NCBI GenBank assembly: GCA_034664125.1
Contig: JAXDIG010000014.1
Location: forward strand, 1-64,000
From: JACVRW01 sp034664125
GTDB taxonomy: Bacteria; Actinomycetota; Thermoleophilia; Solirubrobacterales; Thermoleophilaceae
Length of the DNA: 64,000 nucleotides
Direction of reading: 5' to 3'
Shown: positions 9,288-17,771 of the stretch, one piece after another
How positions within the stretch are numbered: the stretch's first letter is position 1
How the letters are laid out: every line of letters starts with the position of its first letter
Notes under the pieces: generated by a model
Database searches by the model: none
Told to the model about the DNA's origin: nothing
What the model saw: only the letters and a program-made list of their open reading frames with translations
Translations under genes and position numbers: made by a program

Positions 9288-10261
9288 GGCGTGATCGACT
9301 GCTGGTAGAGCGTGAATCCGATCGCCGAGCAGATCGCCGCGACGATCCAGAAGCGCAGGATGATCTTCGTCTCGGACCATGCGAGCAGCTCGAAGTGGTG
9401 GTGGATCGGGGCCATCAGGAACACGCGCTTGCGGAAGCGCTGGAAGGCGATCACCTGGATCAGCACCGAGAGCGCCTCGATCACGAAGATGCCGCCGATC
9501 AGGACCAGCAGCACCTCGGTATGCGTGACCACCGCCATCGCGGCGATCGCGCCGCCCAACCCGAGCGAGCCGGTGTCCCCCATGAACACGGACGCCGGGA
9601 ACGAGTTGAACCAGAGGAAGCCGACGCAGGACCCGACCAGGCAGGCGCACAGCAGCGCCAGGTCCTTCTGGATGTCTCCCGGGGTGATGAACGCCATCGC
9701 GGTGAACGCGAGGAAGACGATCGCGGCGCAGCCGGCCGCCAGGCCGTCGAGCCCGTCGGTCAGGTTCACGCCGTTCGTGGACCCGGCCAGCACCAGGAAG
9801 ATCAGCACCGGGTAGCCGAAACCGAGGTTCACGGACGCGTCCACCACCCGCAGCTGGAGCGTGTCCCGGAAGCCCAGGTACTCGGTCACCACGAGCCACA
9901 GCGCGATCGCGGTGAGCGCCTGCACCAGCAACTTGGTCTTGCCCGAGAGCCCCAGCGAGCGGCGCTTGCGCAGCTTGGTCAGGTCGTCGGCGAAGCCGAG
10001 CGCTGCCATCGCCAGCGTTGTGCCGAGCACACACAGGCTGGCCGCGCGGTAGTCGCCCAGGATCAGGAAGGGCACGCAGACGGCAAGGAAGATCACCAGC
10101 CCGCCGATCGTGGGCGTGCCCGCCTTGCGGTGGTGACCCGCCGGGCCCTCCTCGCGGATCTGCTGGCCGAACTCCTTGACGCGCAGGTAGTCGATGAAGC
10201 GCGGTCCCAGGAACATGCAGATGAGCAGGGAGGCCATGCCCCCGATCAGGATCTCGCCCAT
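9284..10261 (-). CDS. mraY: Phospho-N-acetylmuramoyl-pentapeptide transferase MraY
   Basis: Integral membrane enzyme that transfers phospho-MurNAc-pentapeptide from UDP to undecaprenyl phosphate, producing lipid I. 325 residues, about ten TM segments. Diagnostic motifs: KAGTPTIGGLVIF, GFADDLTKLRKRRSLGLSGKTKLL (Asp-Asp Mg site), TNGVNLTDGLDGLAAG, NSFPASVFMGDTGSL, and the histidine-rich APIHHHFEL loop near the end. Three bases separate it from murF and it overlaps murD by 4 bp. Confidence 0.98.
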   Translation of the reverse strand: MGEILIGGMASLLICMFLGPRFIDYLRVKEFGQQIREEGPAGHHRKAGTPTIGGLVIFLAVCVPFLILGDYRAASLCVLGTTLAMAALGFADDLTKLRKRRSLGLSGKTKLLVQALTAIALWLVVTEYLGFRDTLQLRVVDASVNLGFGYPVLIFLVLAGSTNGVNLTDGLDGLAAGCAAIVFLAFTAMAFITPGDIQKDLALLCACLVGSCVGFLWFNSFPASVFMGDTGSLGLGGAIAAMAVVTHTEVLLVLIGGIFVIEALSVLIQVIAFQRFRKRVFLMAPIHHHFELLAWSETKIILRFWIVAAICSAIGFTLYQQSITP

Positions 10262-10264
10262 CGT

Positions 10265-11620
10265 CTACGCCAGCACCCGTTCGAGGCCCACCGAGCGGGA
10301 CCCCTTGATCAGCACGCGGTCCCCGGGCAGCGCCAGCTCCGCAAGCAGCGCCGCCGCCTCCTCGGGCGTGGCCACCGGGTGCGTCTCGCCGTGGAACTGC
10401 TCGGTGTACCCGAGCGCGCCCTCCCCCACCGGCACGAGCACGTCGATGCCCAGCGCCGCGGCGTGGGAGCCGATCGCCCGGTGGTACTCATCGGAGCCCT
10501 CGCCCAGCTCTGCCATCGCGCCGAGCACGGCCATGCGGCGCGCGGCGGCGCTGGCCGCGAGGTGATCCAGGGCTGCCCGCATCGACATCGGGTTGGCGTT
10601 GTAGCAGTCGTTCACCACGGTCACCCCGCCGGGCAGCTCCACCACTTCGCCGCGCAGCGACGAGAAACGCACGCTCACGCTGCCTCCCACGGGCACGTCC
10701 ACCGCGCGCGCCGCGGCCACGGCGGCCAGCGTGTTGAGCAGGTTGTGAGGCTCCGAGTAACCCAGCTCGAGGTGCACCATCTCCTGGCGCGCCTCGATTT
10801 CCGCGCGGCCCGCGTCGAAGGAAAGCAGCGTCACGTCTCCGCCGGGCCCGAACGTCCACGTGTCCAGCTCGTCGCGGCGCAGATGGGCGTCCAGCAGCGG
10901 CTCGCTGGCGGGCACCACGCACGCGGTGCCGGCGCGCAGGTCGCGGATCAGCTCCGCCTTTGCGGCGGCCACCCGCTCCACCGTGCCGAGCAGCTCGAGG
11001 TGGACCGGCCCCACGTTGACGATCACGCCCACGTCCGGCTCGGCGACCGCCACCAGCTCGGCGATCTGGCCCTCGCCGCGCATGGCCATCTCCAGCACGA
11101 GCGCCTCCGTCCCGCGCGGCGCCCCGAGGATCGTCAGCGGCAGGCCGATCTCGGTGTTCCAGTTCTCGCGCGAGGCATGCGTGGCCAGGCGCGGGCGCAG
11201 CAGCGCGGCCAGGATGTCCTTGGTGGAGGTCTTGCCGGTTGAGCCGGTGACGGCGAACACCTTCGCCCCGAGCTCGTGGCGCCACTCGCGCGCCACCGAG
11301 TGGAGCGCGCCCAGCGGATCGTCCACCGCGATCACCGCGGCGCCGCTGCAGGCGGAGTGGCCGATGCTGTCGTTGGCCGCCGCCACCGCCGCGGCGGCAT
11401 GCTCGCGACCGGTGATCACGCCCCAGGCGCCGGCGTCGAGCGCCGCCGCCGCGAACTCGCCCCCGTGCGCCCCGGCGCCCGGCAGGCCGACGAACAGGTC
11501 GCCCGGCTCCACCTCGCGAGAGTCGATGACCGTGCGCGCGGGACCGGCCCGCTCCGGGTCCCCGGCGGCGAGCTCGCCCCCGGCGGCCTCGGCCAGGCGC
11601 GCGGCCGACAGGTCGATCAC
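10265..11620 (-). CDS. murF: UDP-N-acetylmuramoyl-tripeptide--D-Ala-D-Ala ligase MurF
   Basis: Final cytoplasmic Mur ligase; attaches D-Ala-D-Ala to the tripeptide precursor. 451 residues with the P-loop AVTGSTGKTSTKDILAALL, the substrate loop SRENWNTEIGLPLTILG, LEMAMRGEGQIAELV, VGPVHLELLG, and VVNDCYNANPMSMRAAL, ending VLIKGSRSVGLERVL, which is characteristic of MurF. Its ATG overlaps the murE stop (ATGA), implying translational coupling. Confidence 0.97.
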   Translation of the reverse strand: MIDLSAARLAEAAGGELAAGDPERAGPARTVIDSREVEPGDLFVGLPGAGAHGGEFAAAALDAGAWGVITGREHAAAAVAAANDSIGHSACSGAAVIAVDDPLGALHSVAREWRHELGAKVFAVTGSTGKTSTKDILAALLRPRLATHASRENWNTEIGLPLTILGAPRGTEALVLEMAMRGEGQIAELVAVAEPDVGVIVNVGPVHLELLGTVERVAAAKAELIRDLRAGTACVVPASEPLLDAHLRRDELDTWTFGPGGDVTLLSFDAGRAEIEARQEMVHLELGYSEPHNLLNTLAAVAAARAVDVPVGGSVSVRFSSLRGEVVELPGGVTVVNDCYNANPMSMRAALDHLAASAAARRMAVLGAMAELGEGSDEYHRAIGSHAAALGIDVLVPVGEGALGYTEQFHGETHPVATPEEAAALLAELALPGDRVLIKGSRSVGLERVLA

Positions 11621-13062
11621 GCGCGGCCCCCGCTGGGCGCGGCCGCGGCGCGGGCTCGCAGCGCCTCGCGCGCCACCGCCACGTCGTCGAACGGCTCCTT
11701 GCGCCCGTTCTCGAACTCCTGGCCCTGCTCGTGCCCCTTGCCGGCGATCACCACCATGTCGCCGGGAGCCGCCGACTCGATCGCCTCGGCGATCGCTCGG
11801 CGGCGGTCGGTCACCCGCTCCGCGCCGGGGCCGGCCCCCTCCATGATCTCGTCGATGATCGCTTCGGGCTGCTCGCTGCGCGGGTTGTCCGACGTCACGA
11901 GCACGCGGTCGGCCAGGCGTCGCGCCGCGTCGCCCATCAGCGGGCGCTTGCCGCTGTCGCGGTCGCCGCCCGCTCCGAACACCACGTGCAGCCGGCCCTC
12001 GGTCACGGGGCGCGCGGCGCGCAGCACGTTCTCTAGCGCCTCCGGCGTGTGCGCGTAGTCCACGAGCACGCCGAAGTCCTGGCCCTCGTCCACCGGCTCG
12101 AAGCGGCCCGGCACGCGCCCGAACCGCGGCAGGGCGGCCTCGATCGTCTCACCCGGGACGCCCAGCGAGTGCGCGGCCGCGACGGCGCCCAGCACGTTCT
12201 GGACGTTGAACAGACCGGGCAGCGGCGACGACAGCTGCAGCTCCCCCTCGGGCGTCACGCAGCGAAAGCGCGAGCCCATCAGGTCGAAGTCGACGTCGAG
12301 GGCGCGGTAGTCGGCGTCCCGCTCCATCGCGAACGTCGTGGAGGCCACCTCCGCGGCGATGCGGCGGCCGTACTCGTCGTCGACGTTCACCACCGAGACA
12401 GAGCTCCGCCCCGGCTCCGCGAACAGCCGCCGTTTGGCGGCGAAGTAGTCCTCCATCGTCTCGTGGAAGTCGAGGTGGTCCTGGGTCAGGTTGGTGAAGA
12501 CGCGGCAGGCGAAGCGGATGCCGGCGACGCGGCCCAGCTCGAGCGCGTGCGAGGAAACCTCCATGGCGCAGGCACGGTCGCCGCCCTCCACCATCGCCCG
12601 GAACGTCGCCTGCAGGTCGATCGCCTCGGGCGTGGTGCGCTCGACCTCCTGCTCGCGCCCGGCCACGACCTGCTTGACCGTGCCGAGCAGCCCGCACGCC
12701 CGCCCGGCTGCCTCGAGCAGGTGGCGCACCAGGAAGGCCGTGGTCGTCTTGCCGTTGGTGCCGGTCACGCCGACCACGTCGAGCTCCGCGGTCGGGTCGC
12801 CGTAGAAGCGGGCGGCCGCGGGGCCCATGGCGGCGCGCACATCGTCCACGATGACCTCGGGCACGCCCAGGCCGAGCGTCCGCTGGCACACCAGGGCCAC
12901 GGCGCCGCGCTCGACCGCGTCGGGGGCGAAGTCGTGACCGTCCGATCTGAATCCGGGCACGCAGAAAAAGAGCGTCCCCGGAGTGACGCTCTGGCTGGAG
13001 TAGGCGAGGCCGGATATCTCCAGCTCCGGCGCTCCATTCCCCATCAACTCACGCAGGGTCAT
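11617..13062 (-). CDS. murE: UDP-MurNAc-tripeptide synthetase MurE (meso-DAP type)
   Basis: Adds the third stem-peptide amino acid. 481 residues. P-loop GVTGTNGKTTTAFLVRHLL; METSSHALELGRV-like MEVSSHALELGRVAG; FTNLTQDHLDFHETMEDYFAAK; YAHTPEALENVL. The C-terminal TSDNPRSEQPEAIIDEI contains the DNPR signature that in characterised MurE enzymes selects meso-diaminopimelate, so the wall is predicted to be DAP-type (inference from the motif). Thirteen bases separate it from the ftsI stop. Confidence 0.97.
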   Translation of the reverse strand: MTLRELMGNGAPELEISGLAYSSQSVTPGTLFFCVPGFRSDGHDFAPDAVERGAVALVCQRTLGLGVPEVIVDDVRAAMGPAAARFYGDPTAELDVVGVTGTNGKTTTAFLVRHLLEAAGRACGLLGTVKQVVAGREQEVERTTPEAIDLQATFRAMVEGGDRACAMEVSSHALELGRVAGIRFACRVFTNLTQDHLDFHETMEDYFAAKRRLFAEPGRSSVSVVNVDDEYGRRIAAEVASTTFAMERDADYRALDVDFDLMGSRFRCVTPEGELQLSSPLPGLFNVQNVLGAVAAAHSLGVPGETIEAALPRFGRVPGRFEPVDEGQDFGVLVDYAHTPEALENVLRAARPVTEGRLHVVFGAGGDRDSGKRPLMGDAARRLADRVLVTSDNPRSEQPEAIIDEIMEGAGPGAERVTDRRRAIAEAIESAAPGDMVVIAGKGHEQGQEFENGRKEPFDDVAVAREALRARAAAAPSGGRA

Positions 13063-13074
13063 GGAGGCCCCAGC

Positions 13075-14712
13075 CTACTCAGGCGGGATTTTCAGGTATG
13101 GAAGCGCGAATTCCATGATGCGCTCGAAGGCGGGCGCGGCCACCGTGCCGCCGTAGATGTCCCCGCGCGGCTCGTCCACCATGACGGACACCAGCAGACG
13201 CGGGTTGCGCGCCGGCGCGAAGCCGATGAACGAGGCGACGAAGTCGGTCTTGGAGTAGGTGCCGTTCTCGGGCTTCTCGGCCGTACCGGTCTTCCCGGCC
13301 AGCGTGTAGCCCGCCACCGAGGCCTCGGGCGCGGTACCGCCGGCCGCCAGGACGCCCTCGAGCATCTTCGAGACGTCCGCGGCGGTGCGGCGCGACAGGA
13401 CGCGCTGCCCCGGCTTGCGATCGCCGGCCACGATGTAGGGCTGGCGCCGGATGCCTCCGTTCGCGATCGCGGTGAACCCCGCCGCCATCTGGATGGGGGT
13501 GACCGAGAGGCCTTGGCCGATCGACATGTTCCCGAGCGTCGAGCCCGAGTAGTGGCTCGGGTGGAGCACTATGCCGCGCTGCTCGCCCGGCAGGTCCACT
13601 CCCGTGGGCTTCGAGAAGCCGAAGCGGCGCACCCAGCGGTCGAAGCGGTTGGGGCCCAGCTTCAGGCCGATCATCGCGCTGCCGACGTTGGAGGAGCGGG
13701 CGAGGATCTGGGCCACCGTCAGCGGACCGTTGCCGTCCGGGTGCGCCTCGCCGATGGTGCGGTCGGCCACCTTCAGCTCGCCTGGAACGTCGAGCATGGT
13801 GTTCGGCTCGATCAGGCCCTCCTCGAGCGCCCCCGCGATCGTGAAGGCCTTGAAGGTGGACCCCGGCTCGTAGTTGAACTGGATCGCGCGGTCCTGGCGC
13901 GCGTAGCCCGGCGCGTCCGCCAGGTTGTTGGCGTCCACGCGCGGCCAGTTGGCGAGCGCGAGGATCGCGCCGGTGCGCGGGTCCATCACCACCGCCGTGG
14001 CGCCGGCGGGCTGGTAGGCCTGCCCCACCTCGCCCAGGATCGCCTCCACTCGCTCCTGGATCGCGGCATCGAGGGTGAGCTTGATGTCCTCGCCGGCCTT
14101 GGCGCGGTCGGTTTCGATGAGGCTGATCGGCTGGCCGAGCGCGTCCTTGACCACCCGGCGGCGCCCGTCGTGGCCGCCGAGCGTGTCCTGGAGCGAGTAC
14201 TCGAGGCCGGCGAGGCCGGTGTTCTCGGCGCCCACGGTGCCGAGCACCTGCGACGCCAGGTAGCCCTGCGGATAGGTGCGCTTGGGCTCGACCACCGTGT
14301 CGATGCCCTCGATGCCCAGTTGCTCGACCTTGTGGCCCAGCGACCCGTCGATCTTGTGGCGCAGGTAGACGAAGGTCGACCTGCGGTTGCTCAGCTTCTT
14401 CAGCAGCTCGTCCTCGGAGAGGCCCAGCAGCGGGGCGAGGCGGGCGGAGACGCGCGCCGGGTCGTCGATCAGGAAGGGATGGGCGAACACCGTGACGGCG
14501 TCCTCGGAGACGGCCAGCTCCATGCCGTGACGGTCGACGATCGTCCCGCGGCGGGCCGGCACCACCATGTCCTCCACCTGCTGCTGGACGGCGCGGTCGC
14601 CGAGCGAGCCGGCCTTGACGGTGCCGATCCAGGTGGCACGGGCGGTGGCGGCGCCGAGCAGCAAGAGGAACAGGGCGAACAGCAGCCCGATCCTGCGCTC
14701 GACCAGGCGCAC
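13075..14712 (-). CDS. ftsI: Septal class B penicillin-binding protein (FtsI/PBP3)
   Basis: Transpeptidase that cross-links septal peptidoglycan; the partner of FtsW. 545 residues: a short cytoplasmic part, one TM (RIGLLFALFLLLLGAATARATW), a dimerisation/pedestal domain with VPARRGTIVDRHGMELAVS, and the transpeptidase domain. Catalytic motifs: SxxK in YEPGSTFKAFTIAGALEEG, SxN in LARSSNVGSAMIGL, and KTG in LAGKTGTAEKPENG. No PASTA domain follows. Three bases separate it from the FtsL-like gene upstream. Confidence 0.96.
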   Translation of the reverse strand: MRLVERRIGLLFALFLLLLGAATARATWIGTVKAGSLGDRAVQQQVEDMVVPARRGTIVDRHGMELAVSEDAVTVFAHPFLIDDPARVSARLAPLLGLSEDELLKKLSNRRSTFVYLRHKIDGSLGHKVEQLGIEGIDTVVEPKRTYPQGYLASQVLGTVGAENTGLAGLEYSLQDTLGGHDGRRRVVKDALGQPISLIETDRAKAGEDIKLTLDAAIQERVEAILGEVGQAYQPAGATAVVMDPRTGAILALANWPRVDANNLADAPGYARQDRAIQFNYEPGSTFKAFTIAGALEEGLIEPNTMLDVPGELKVADRTIGEAHPDGNGPLTVAQILARSSNVGSAMIGLKLGPNRFDRWVRRFGFSKPTGVDLPGEQRGIVLHPSHYSGSTLGNMSIGQGLSVTPIQMAAGFTAIANGGIRRQPYIVAGDRKPGQRVLSRRTAADVSKMLEGVLAAGGTAPEASVAGYTLAGKTGTAEKPENGTYSKTDFVASFIGFAPARNPRLLVSVMVDEPRGDIYGGTVAAPAFERIMEFALPYLKIPPE

Positions 14713-14715
14713 GCG

Positions 14716-15435
14716 TTAACCCGTGGGCGAAGCCGCTGTCGTGGAGGTAGGCGGCGCGGTGGTGGTGGTCGGCGGCGTGGTGGTGGTGGTGGTGGTGGTC
14801 GGCGGCGTGGTGGTGGTCGTCGGCGTGGTGGTGGTCGTCGGCGTGGTGGTCGTGGTGGTGGTCGGCGTGGTGGTCGTCGTCGTCGTCGGCGCGGGGACGA
14901 TCGGGTCCGGCGCGGTGCTCGGGTCCGGCGCGATGATCCGCTTGGAGGCGTTGCGGGCGTCGATCATGGGGTTCGACTTCAGGTAGCGGACCTCTCCCGG
15001 CGCCGGCAGCACGAGCCCGAGCTCGGCGGCGGCCTGCTGGATGCGCTCGCTGCTCGCCAGCTGCGCGACGTCGCCCCGGATGTCGGCGTTCTCGCGCTTG
15101 AGCTGGGCCGCGCGGTCGGCCATGTGGGTGATCTCGCGATTCATCCGCAGCAGGTCGACGTTGAAGAACACGATCCCCGCGAGCAGTACGCCCACCAGCC
15201 CGATCCAGGCGCGGCCGCTGAGCAGGGCGTCGAGCAGGCGCGCGCCCAGCGGCAGCGCTGCCGTGCCCCTGCGGGTCGCCGTTCGGCCGGACAGGCGGCG
15301 GGTGGGGCGCCTTGCGGGCGCCGCGGGGCGCCGAGCCGGCTGGCGCCGCGCCGGCTGCTGGCGCGCGGGGGCCGCGCGACCCGCGGTGGTAGCCCGCCGG
15401 GGCGGGGCGGCGGTGGCCGCGGCGGCGCGCGCCAT
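14716..15435 (-). CDS. ftsL: FtsL/DivIC-like division protein with Thr/Pro-rich tail
   Basis: Small bitopic divisome protein by position (between rsmH and ftsI) and architecture; FtsL sequences diverge greatly, so the name rests partly on synteny. 239 residues: an Ala/Arg/Pro-rich cytoplasmic N-terminus (about 80 residues), one TM (AWIGLVGVLLAGIVFFNVDLL), then a coiled coil (MNREITHMADRAAQLKREN) and SERIQQAAAELGLVLPAPGEVRYL as in FtsL/DivIC proteins. The last 60 or so residues are almost entirely Thr and Pro (runs of 4-8 Thr). The start ATG overlaps the rsmH stop (TGATG). Confidence 0.85.
   Translation of the reverse strand: MARAAAATAAPPRRATTAGRAAPARQQPARRQPARRPAAPARRPTRRLSGRTATRRGTAALPLGARLLDALLSGRAWIGLVGVLLAGIVFFNVDLLRMNREITHMADRAAQLKRENADIRGDVAQLASSERIQQAAAELGLVLPAPGEVRYLKSNPMIDARNASKRIIAPDPSTAPDPIVPAPTTTTTTTPTTTTTTTPTTTTTPTTTTTPPTTTTTTTTPPTTTTAPPTSTTAASPTG
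14735..14893. repeat. Low-complexity GTGGTGGT/GTCGGCGTG repeat coding for poly-Thr/Pro
   Basis: Imperfect tandem units of GTG/GTC triplets broken by CGGCG, read on the minus strand as Thr runs with Pro interruptions. It forms the 3' end of the FtsL-like gene. Triplet structure means slippage would change tail length without breaking the frame. Confidence 0.85.
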
Positions 15436-16391
15436 CAGCCCTCGTCTCCCGGGGTGAGCCGGCGAGCCGCCCGCAGGCGGCCGGACTTCGCGCGCGGGTT
15501 CTGGGCCACCTCACCCGGGGTGGGCGCGACAGGGCGACCGGTGAGCAGCTCCGCCTCGGGCTCGTGACCGCAGACGCACACCGGGAAGTCGGGCGGGCAG
15601 ATGCAGCCGCGGGCACGCTCGACGAGGAAGCGCTTCACGCGCCGGTCCTCGAGCGAGTGGAAGGAGATCGCGGCCATCCGGCCGCCCGGGCGCAGCAGCT
15701 CCCAGGCCAGCGGCAGTGCCCGGTCGAGCGAGTCGAGCTCGCCGTTCACGGCGATGCGCACGGCCTGGAACACGCGCTTGGCGGGGTGGCCGCCCCCAAA
15801 CCTGCGCCGCACAGCCGCGGGCAGCGCCGCCTCGATCGCCTCCACCAGCTGGCTGGTCGTTTCCAGCGGCGCGCGCCCGCGGCGCCTGACGATCTCGCGC
15901 GCGATCCGGCGGGCGTTGGGGTCCTCGCCGTAGCGGCGGAAGATCTGCGCCAGCTGGCGCTCGTCCCAGCCGTTCAGCACGGCGCGGGCGTCGAGCTCCT
16001 GGCTGGGGTCCATGCGCATGTCGAGCGGTGCGTCGTAGGAGTACGAGAAGCCGCGCTCGCGCGCGTCGACCTGCATCGAGGAGATGCCCAGGTCCAGGTA
16101 GACGACGTCGGCGCCCAGTCCCTCCTCGGCGAGCACGGCGAGTCCCTCCGCGTAGTCCATGCGCAGGAAGCGCGTCTCGCAGGCGACCTCGGTGGCCAGC
16201 TCGTCGAAGCGCGCCTCGGCGGCGGGGTCGCGGTCGATGCAGACGAGGGTGCCCGTCGACCCGAGCCGGTCGGCGACCAGGCGCGCGTGGCCGCCCGCAC
16301 CGAAGGTGCAGTCGACAGCGGTTTCGCCGCGGGCCGGCGCCGTCAGGTCGATGAGCTCGCCGGCGAGCACCGGGATGTGCACGTGGCTCAT
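15435..16391 (-). CDS. rsmH: 16S rRNA (cytosine(1402)-N4)-methyltransferase RsmH (MraW)
   Basis: SAM-dependent methylation of C1402 in the 16S rRNA P-site. About 318 residues from ATG 16391 (MSHVHIPVLAGELIDLTAP), placed 1 bp after the mraZ stop. SAM-binding motif DCTFGAGGHARLV, IDRDPAAEARF, DLGISSMQVDARERGFSYSYDAPLDMRMD, and FGGGHPAKRVFQAVRIAVNGEL are family hallmarks. ISFHSLEDRRVKRFL and a Cys-rich RGCICPPDFPVCVCG stretch follow. Upstream frame to 16409 is inside mraZ and not needed. Confidence 0.97.
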   Translation of the reverse strand: MSHVHIPVLAGELIDLTAPARGETAVDCTFGAGGHARLVADRLGSTGTLVCIDRDPAAEARFDELATEVACETRFLRMDYAEGLAVLAEEGLGADVVYLDLGISSMQVDARERGFSYSYDAPLDMRMDPSQELDARAVLNGWDERQLAQIFRRYGEDPNARRIAREIVRRRGRAPLETTSQLVEAIEAALPAAVRRRFGGGHPAKRVFQAVRIAVNGELDSLDRALPLAWELLRPGGRMAAISFHSLEDRRVKRFLVERARGCICPPDFPVCVCGHEPEAELLTGRPVAPTPGEVAQNPRAKSGRLRAARRLTPGDEG

Positions 16392-16392
16392 G

Positions 16393-16827
16393 TCAAGAAG
16401 GATGGCCAAGGCGCTCGGTCACCTCCCCGATCTCGGCGTCGAGGGCCTCCTGCCCGGCGCGCCAGCGGTCGGCGCCCCAGACCTCGAGGTGGTCCCCCAC
16501 CCCGACCACGACCACTTCCTTCTCGATCGTCGCGTGCGCGAGCAGCGGTGCCGGCAGCGTGACGCGGCCGCTGGCGTCCAGGTCGATGTCGAAGGAGTTG
16601 CCCTGGTAGAAGCGGCTGAGCTTGCGGTACTCGGAGCCCATCGGGTTCAGCTCGCCGAGAGCGCGCTCGATGATCGCCTCGTGCGTATCGGGGGTCCAGA
16701 TCGCGACGCAGGGCTCGGGATCCTTGGCCAGCACGGTCCCGCCGGAGAAGGCCGCGCGAAAGCGCGCCGGGATGCTGAGCCGGTTCTTCGCGTCCAGCGA
16801 ATGCTCGAAGTGCCCTCGAAACGCCAA
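16393..16827 (-). CDS. mraZ: Transcriptional regulator MraZ
   Basis: Ring-forming AbrB-fold DNA-binding protein that in other bacteria represses its own dcw operon. 144 residues beginning at TTG 16827 (FRGHFEHSLDAKNRLSIPARFR, the first MraZ repeat with the DxKxR-type signature); the second repeat contains NSFDIDLDASGRVTLPAPLL. First gene of the cluster. Its likely operator (three phased TGGG boxes) and a leader hairpin lie just upstream. Confidence 0.95.
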   Translation of the reverse strand: MAFRGHFEHSLDAKNRLSIPARFRAAFSGGTVLAKDPEPCVAIWTPDTHEAIIERALGELNPMGSEYRKLSRFYQGNSFDIDLDASGRVTLPAPLLAHATIEKEVVVVGVGDHLEVWGADRWRAGQEALDAEIGEVTERLGHPS

Positions 16828-16841
16828 TTTGCATGCCCTAG

Positions 16842-16892
16842 AAAAAAGTCAGACCGGAGTGGCGGAGTGGGAGGAGCCCCGCCACTCCGGTC
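16842..16892 (-). terminator. Leader hairpin with U-run upstream of mraZ (possible attenuator)
   Basis: A perfect 14-bp inverted repeat (16852-16865 with 16879-16892, GACCGGAGTGGCGG and its complement) has a 13-nt loop. On the minus strand it is followed after 4 nt by six T residues (16847-16842). This is the form of an intrinsic terminator, yet it sits between the MraZ boxes and the mraZ start, so in the leader of the dcw operon. Role as attenuator is inferred. Confidence 0.7.
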
Positions 16893-16911
16893 AGTTGATG
16901 GCGCCACCCTA

Positions 16912-16946
16912 GCCCACTTTCTCCCACTGCGCAACACGATCTCCCA
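16912..16946 (-). promoter_or_regulatory. MraZ operator: three phased TGGG boxes
   Basis: On the minus strand TGGGA occurs at 16946-16942 and 16926-16922, and TGGGC at 16916-16912. The spacings are 20 and 10 bp, so all are on one helical face with the second of four 10-bp positions missing. MraZ is known to bind direct TGGGN repeats with 10-bp period upstream of mraZ. The boxes end about 85 bp before the mraZ start. Confidence 0.75.
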
Positions 16947-17197
16947 CTTTTCCGTCCGATGGCGGTAGGTGGTCGTCGACCAGCCGCCAGATTCCGCGCT
17001 GTAGAGCCGTGCGCGAGGTGGGACGACGTGTGCGGCCTTCACCCCGCGCAGCGGACCTCCTGCAAGACGCGTTGCGCCTGGAGGGAGCCGAGCGCGGCCT
17101 GGAGGCGTTCCGCCGCAACCCAAATGGGGTCAGCGCTGTTGAGAGGGGAAGCCCGGATCGCGGGCAAACGCAATCCAAGACCGCGGGAGGTCAATCC

Positions 17198-17749
17198 ATG
17201 AAGCGCTTCCTTCGCACCCCGTCGCCGTCAATGGTGGTGGCGTGCGCCGCCCTGTTCGTCTCGCTCGGCGGCGTGTCGTACGCCGTGGCCACGATCGACT
17301 CGGCCGACATCGTCGACGGCTCGATCCGCAACCGCGACTTCAAGGACGGCACGTTGCGCGGTCAGGAGGCCAAGCCGGACGGCTTCGGGGCCAACGCGAT
17401 CAAGGAGCAGTCGCTCGACGCGAGCAAGTTCAAGCAGGTGCCGTCGGCCGTGGTGGCGGACGGCGTCGTCCGCAACGCCGTGATCTCGGACGTCGGCGCG
17501 GCCGTGCGCGGGCGGGGCGTCGCCTCCAGCGCCCAGACCGGGAACGGCCAATACCAGGTCATCTTCGACCGCGACGTGCGGCAATGCACCTACTTCGCCA
17601 CCCTCGGCGACGAGTCGGCCTCCGGGCCCGGCACGGGACAGATCGCCGTCACGTCGGCGGCCTCGAACGTGAACGGGGTGCGCGTGGTCACGCGCGACAG
17701 CGCGGGCACGCAGGCCAACCGGTCGTTCCACTTGCTCGTGAACTGCTGA
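17198..17749 (+). CDS. Exported protein of the SMVVACAALFVSLGG type
   Basis: 183 residues starting at ATG 17198. The N-terminus (MKRFLRTPSPSMVVACAAL followed by FVSLGGVSYAVA) is a signal peptide or anchor seen repeatedly in Thermoleophilia exported proteins (recollection of family, not searched). It is followed by IDSADIVDGSIRNRDFKDGTL, which resembles short collagen-stalk/pentapeptide-like linkers, and a C-terminal beta-rich domain with two Cys (VRQCTYFATLG, and the C-terminal FHLLVNC) that could form a disulfide. Function unknown; a surface role is a guess. Confidence 0.75.
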   Translation: MKRFLRTPSPSMVVACAALFVSLGGVSYAVATIDSADIVDGSIRNRDFKDGTLRGQEAKPDGFGANAIKEQSLDASKFKQVPSAVVADGVVRNAVISDVGAAVRGRGVASSAQTGNGQYQVIFDRDVRQCTYFATLGDESASGPGTGQIAVTSAASNVNGVRVVTRDSAGTQANRSFHLLVNC

Positions 17750-17771
17750 GCCGGGAGGCGAGCGGGGCGGG

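Larger units (their letters stand above)
16828..17197. other. Non-coding interval between mraZ and a divergent exported-protein gene
   Basis: About 370 bp without a convincing gene. Besides the mraZ leader hairpin and MraZ boxes at its left side, it must hold promoters for the dcw operon (minus) and for the gene starting at 17198 (plus), which has a good ribosome binding site (GGGAGG at 17185-17190). No further structure was recognised. Confidence 0.6.

Noticed and set aside
14723..14986. Plus-strand frame rich in Val and Gly
   Set aside because: Product of the GTG repeat that encodes the Thr tail on the other strand.
12049..15567. Very long plus-strand open frame (over 1,100 codons) opposite murE, ftsI and the FtsL-like gene
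   Set aside because: It is an antisense shadow produced by GC-rich codon bias; composition is Arg/Gly/Val/Ala noise and the minus-strand genes are certain.
17130..17197. Possible riboswitch in the leader of the 17198 gene
   Set aside because: A GGGAAGCCCGGATCGCGGGC stretch looked structured, but it does not match conserved blocks of riboswitch classes I know.
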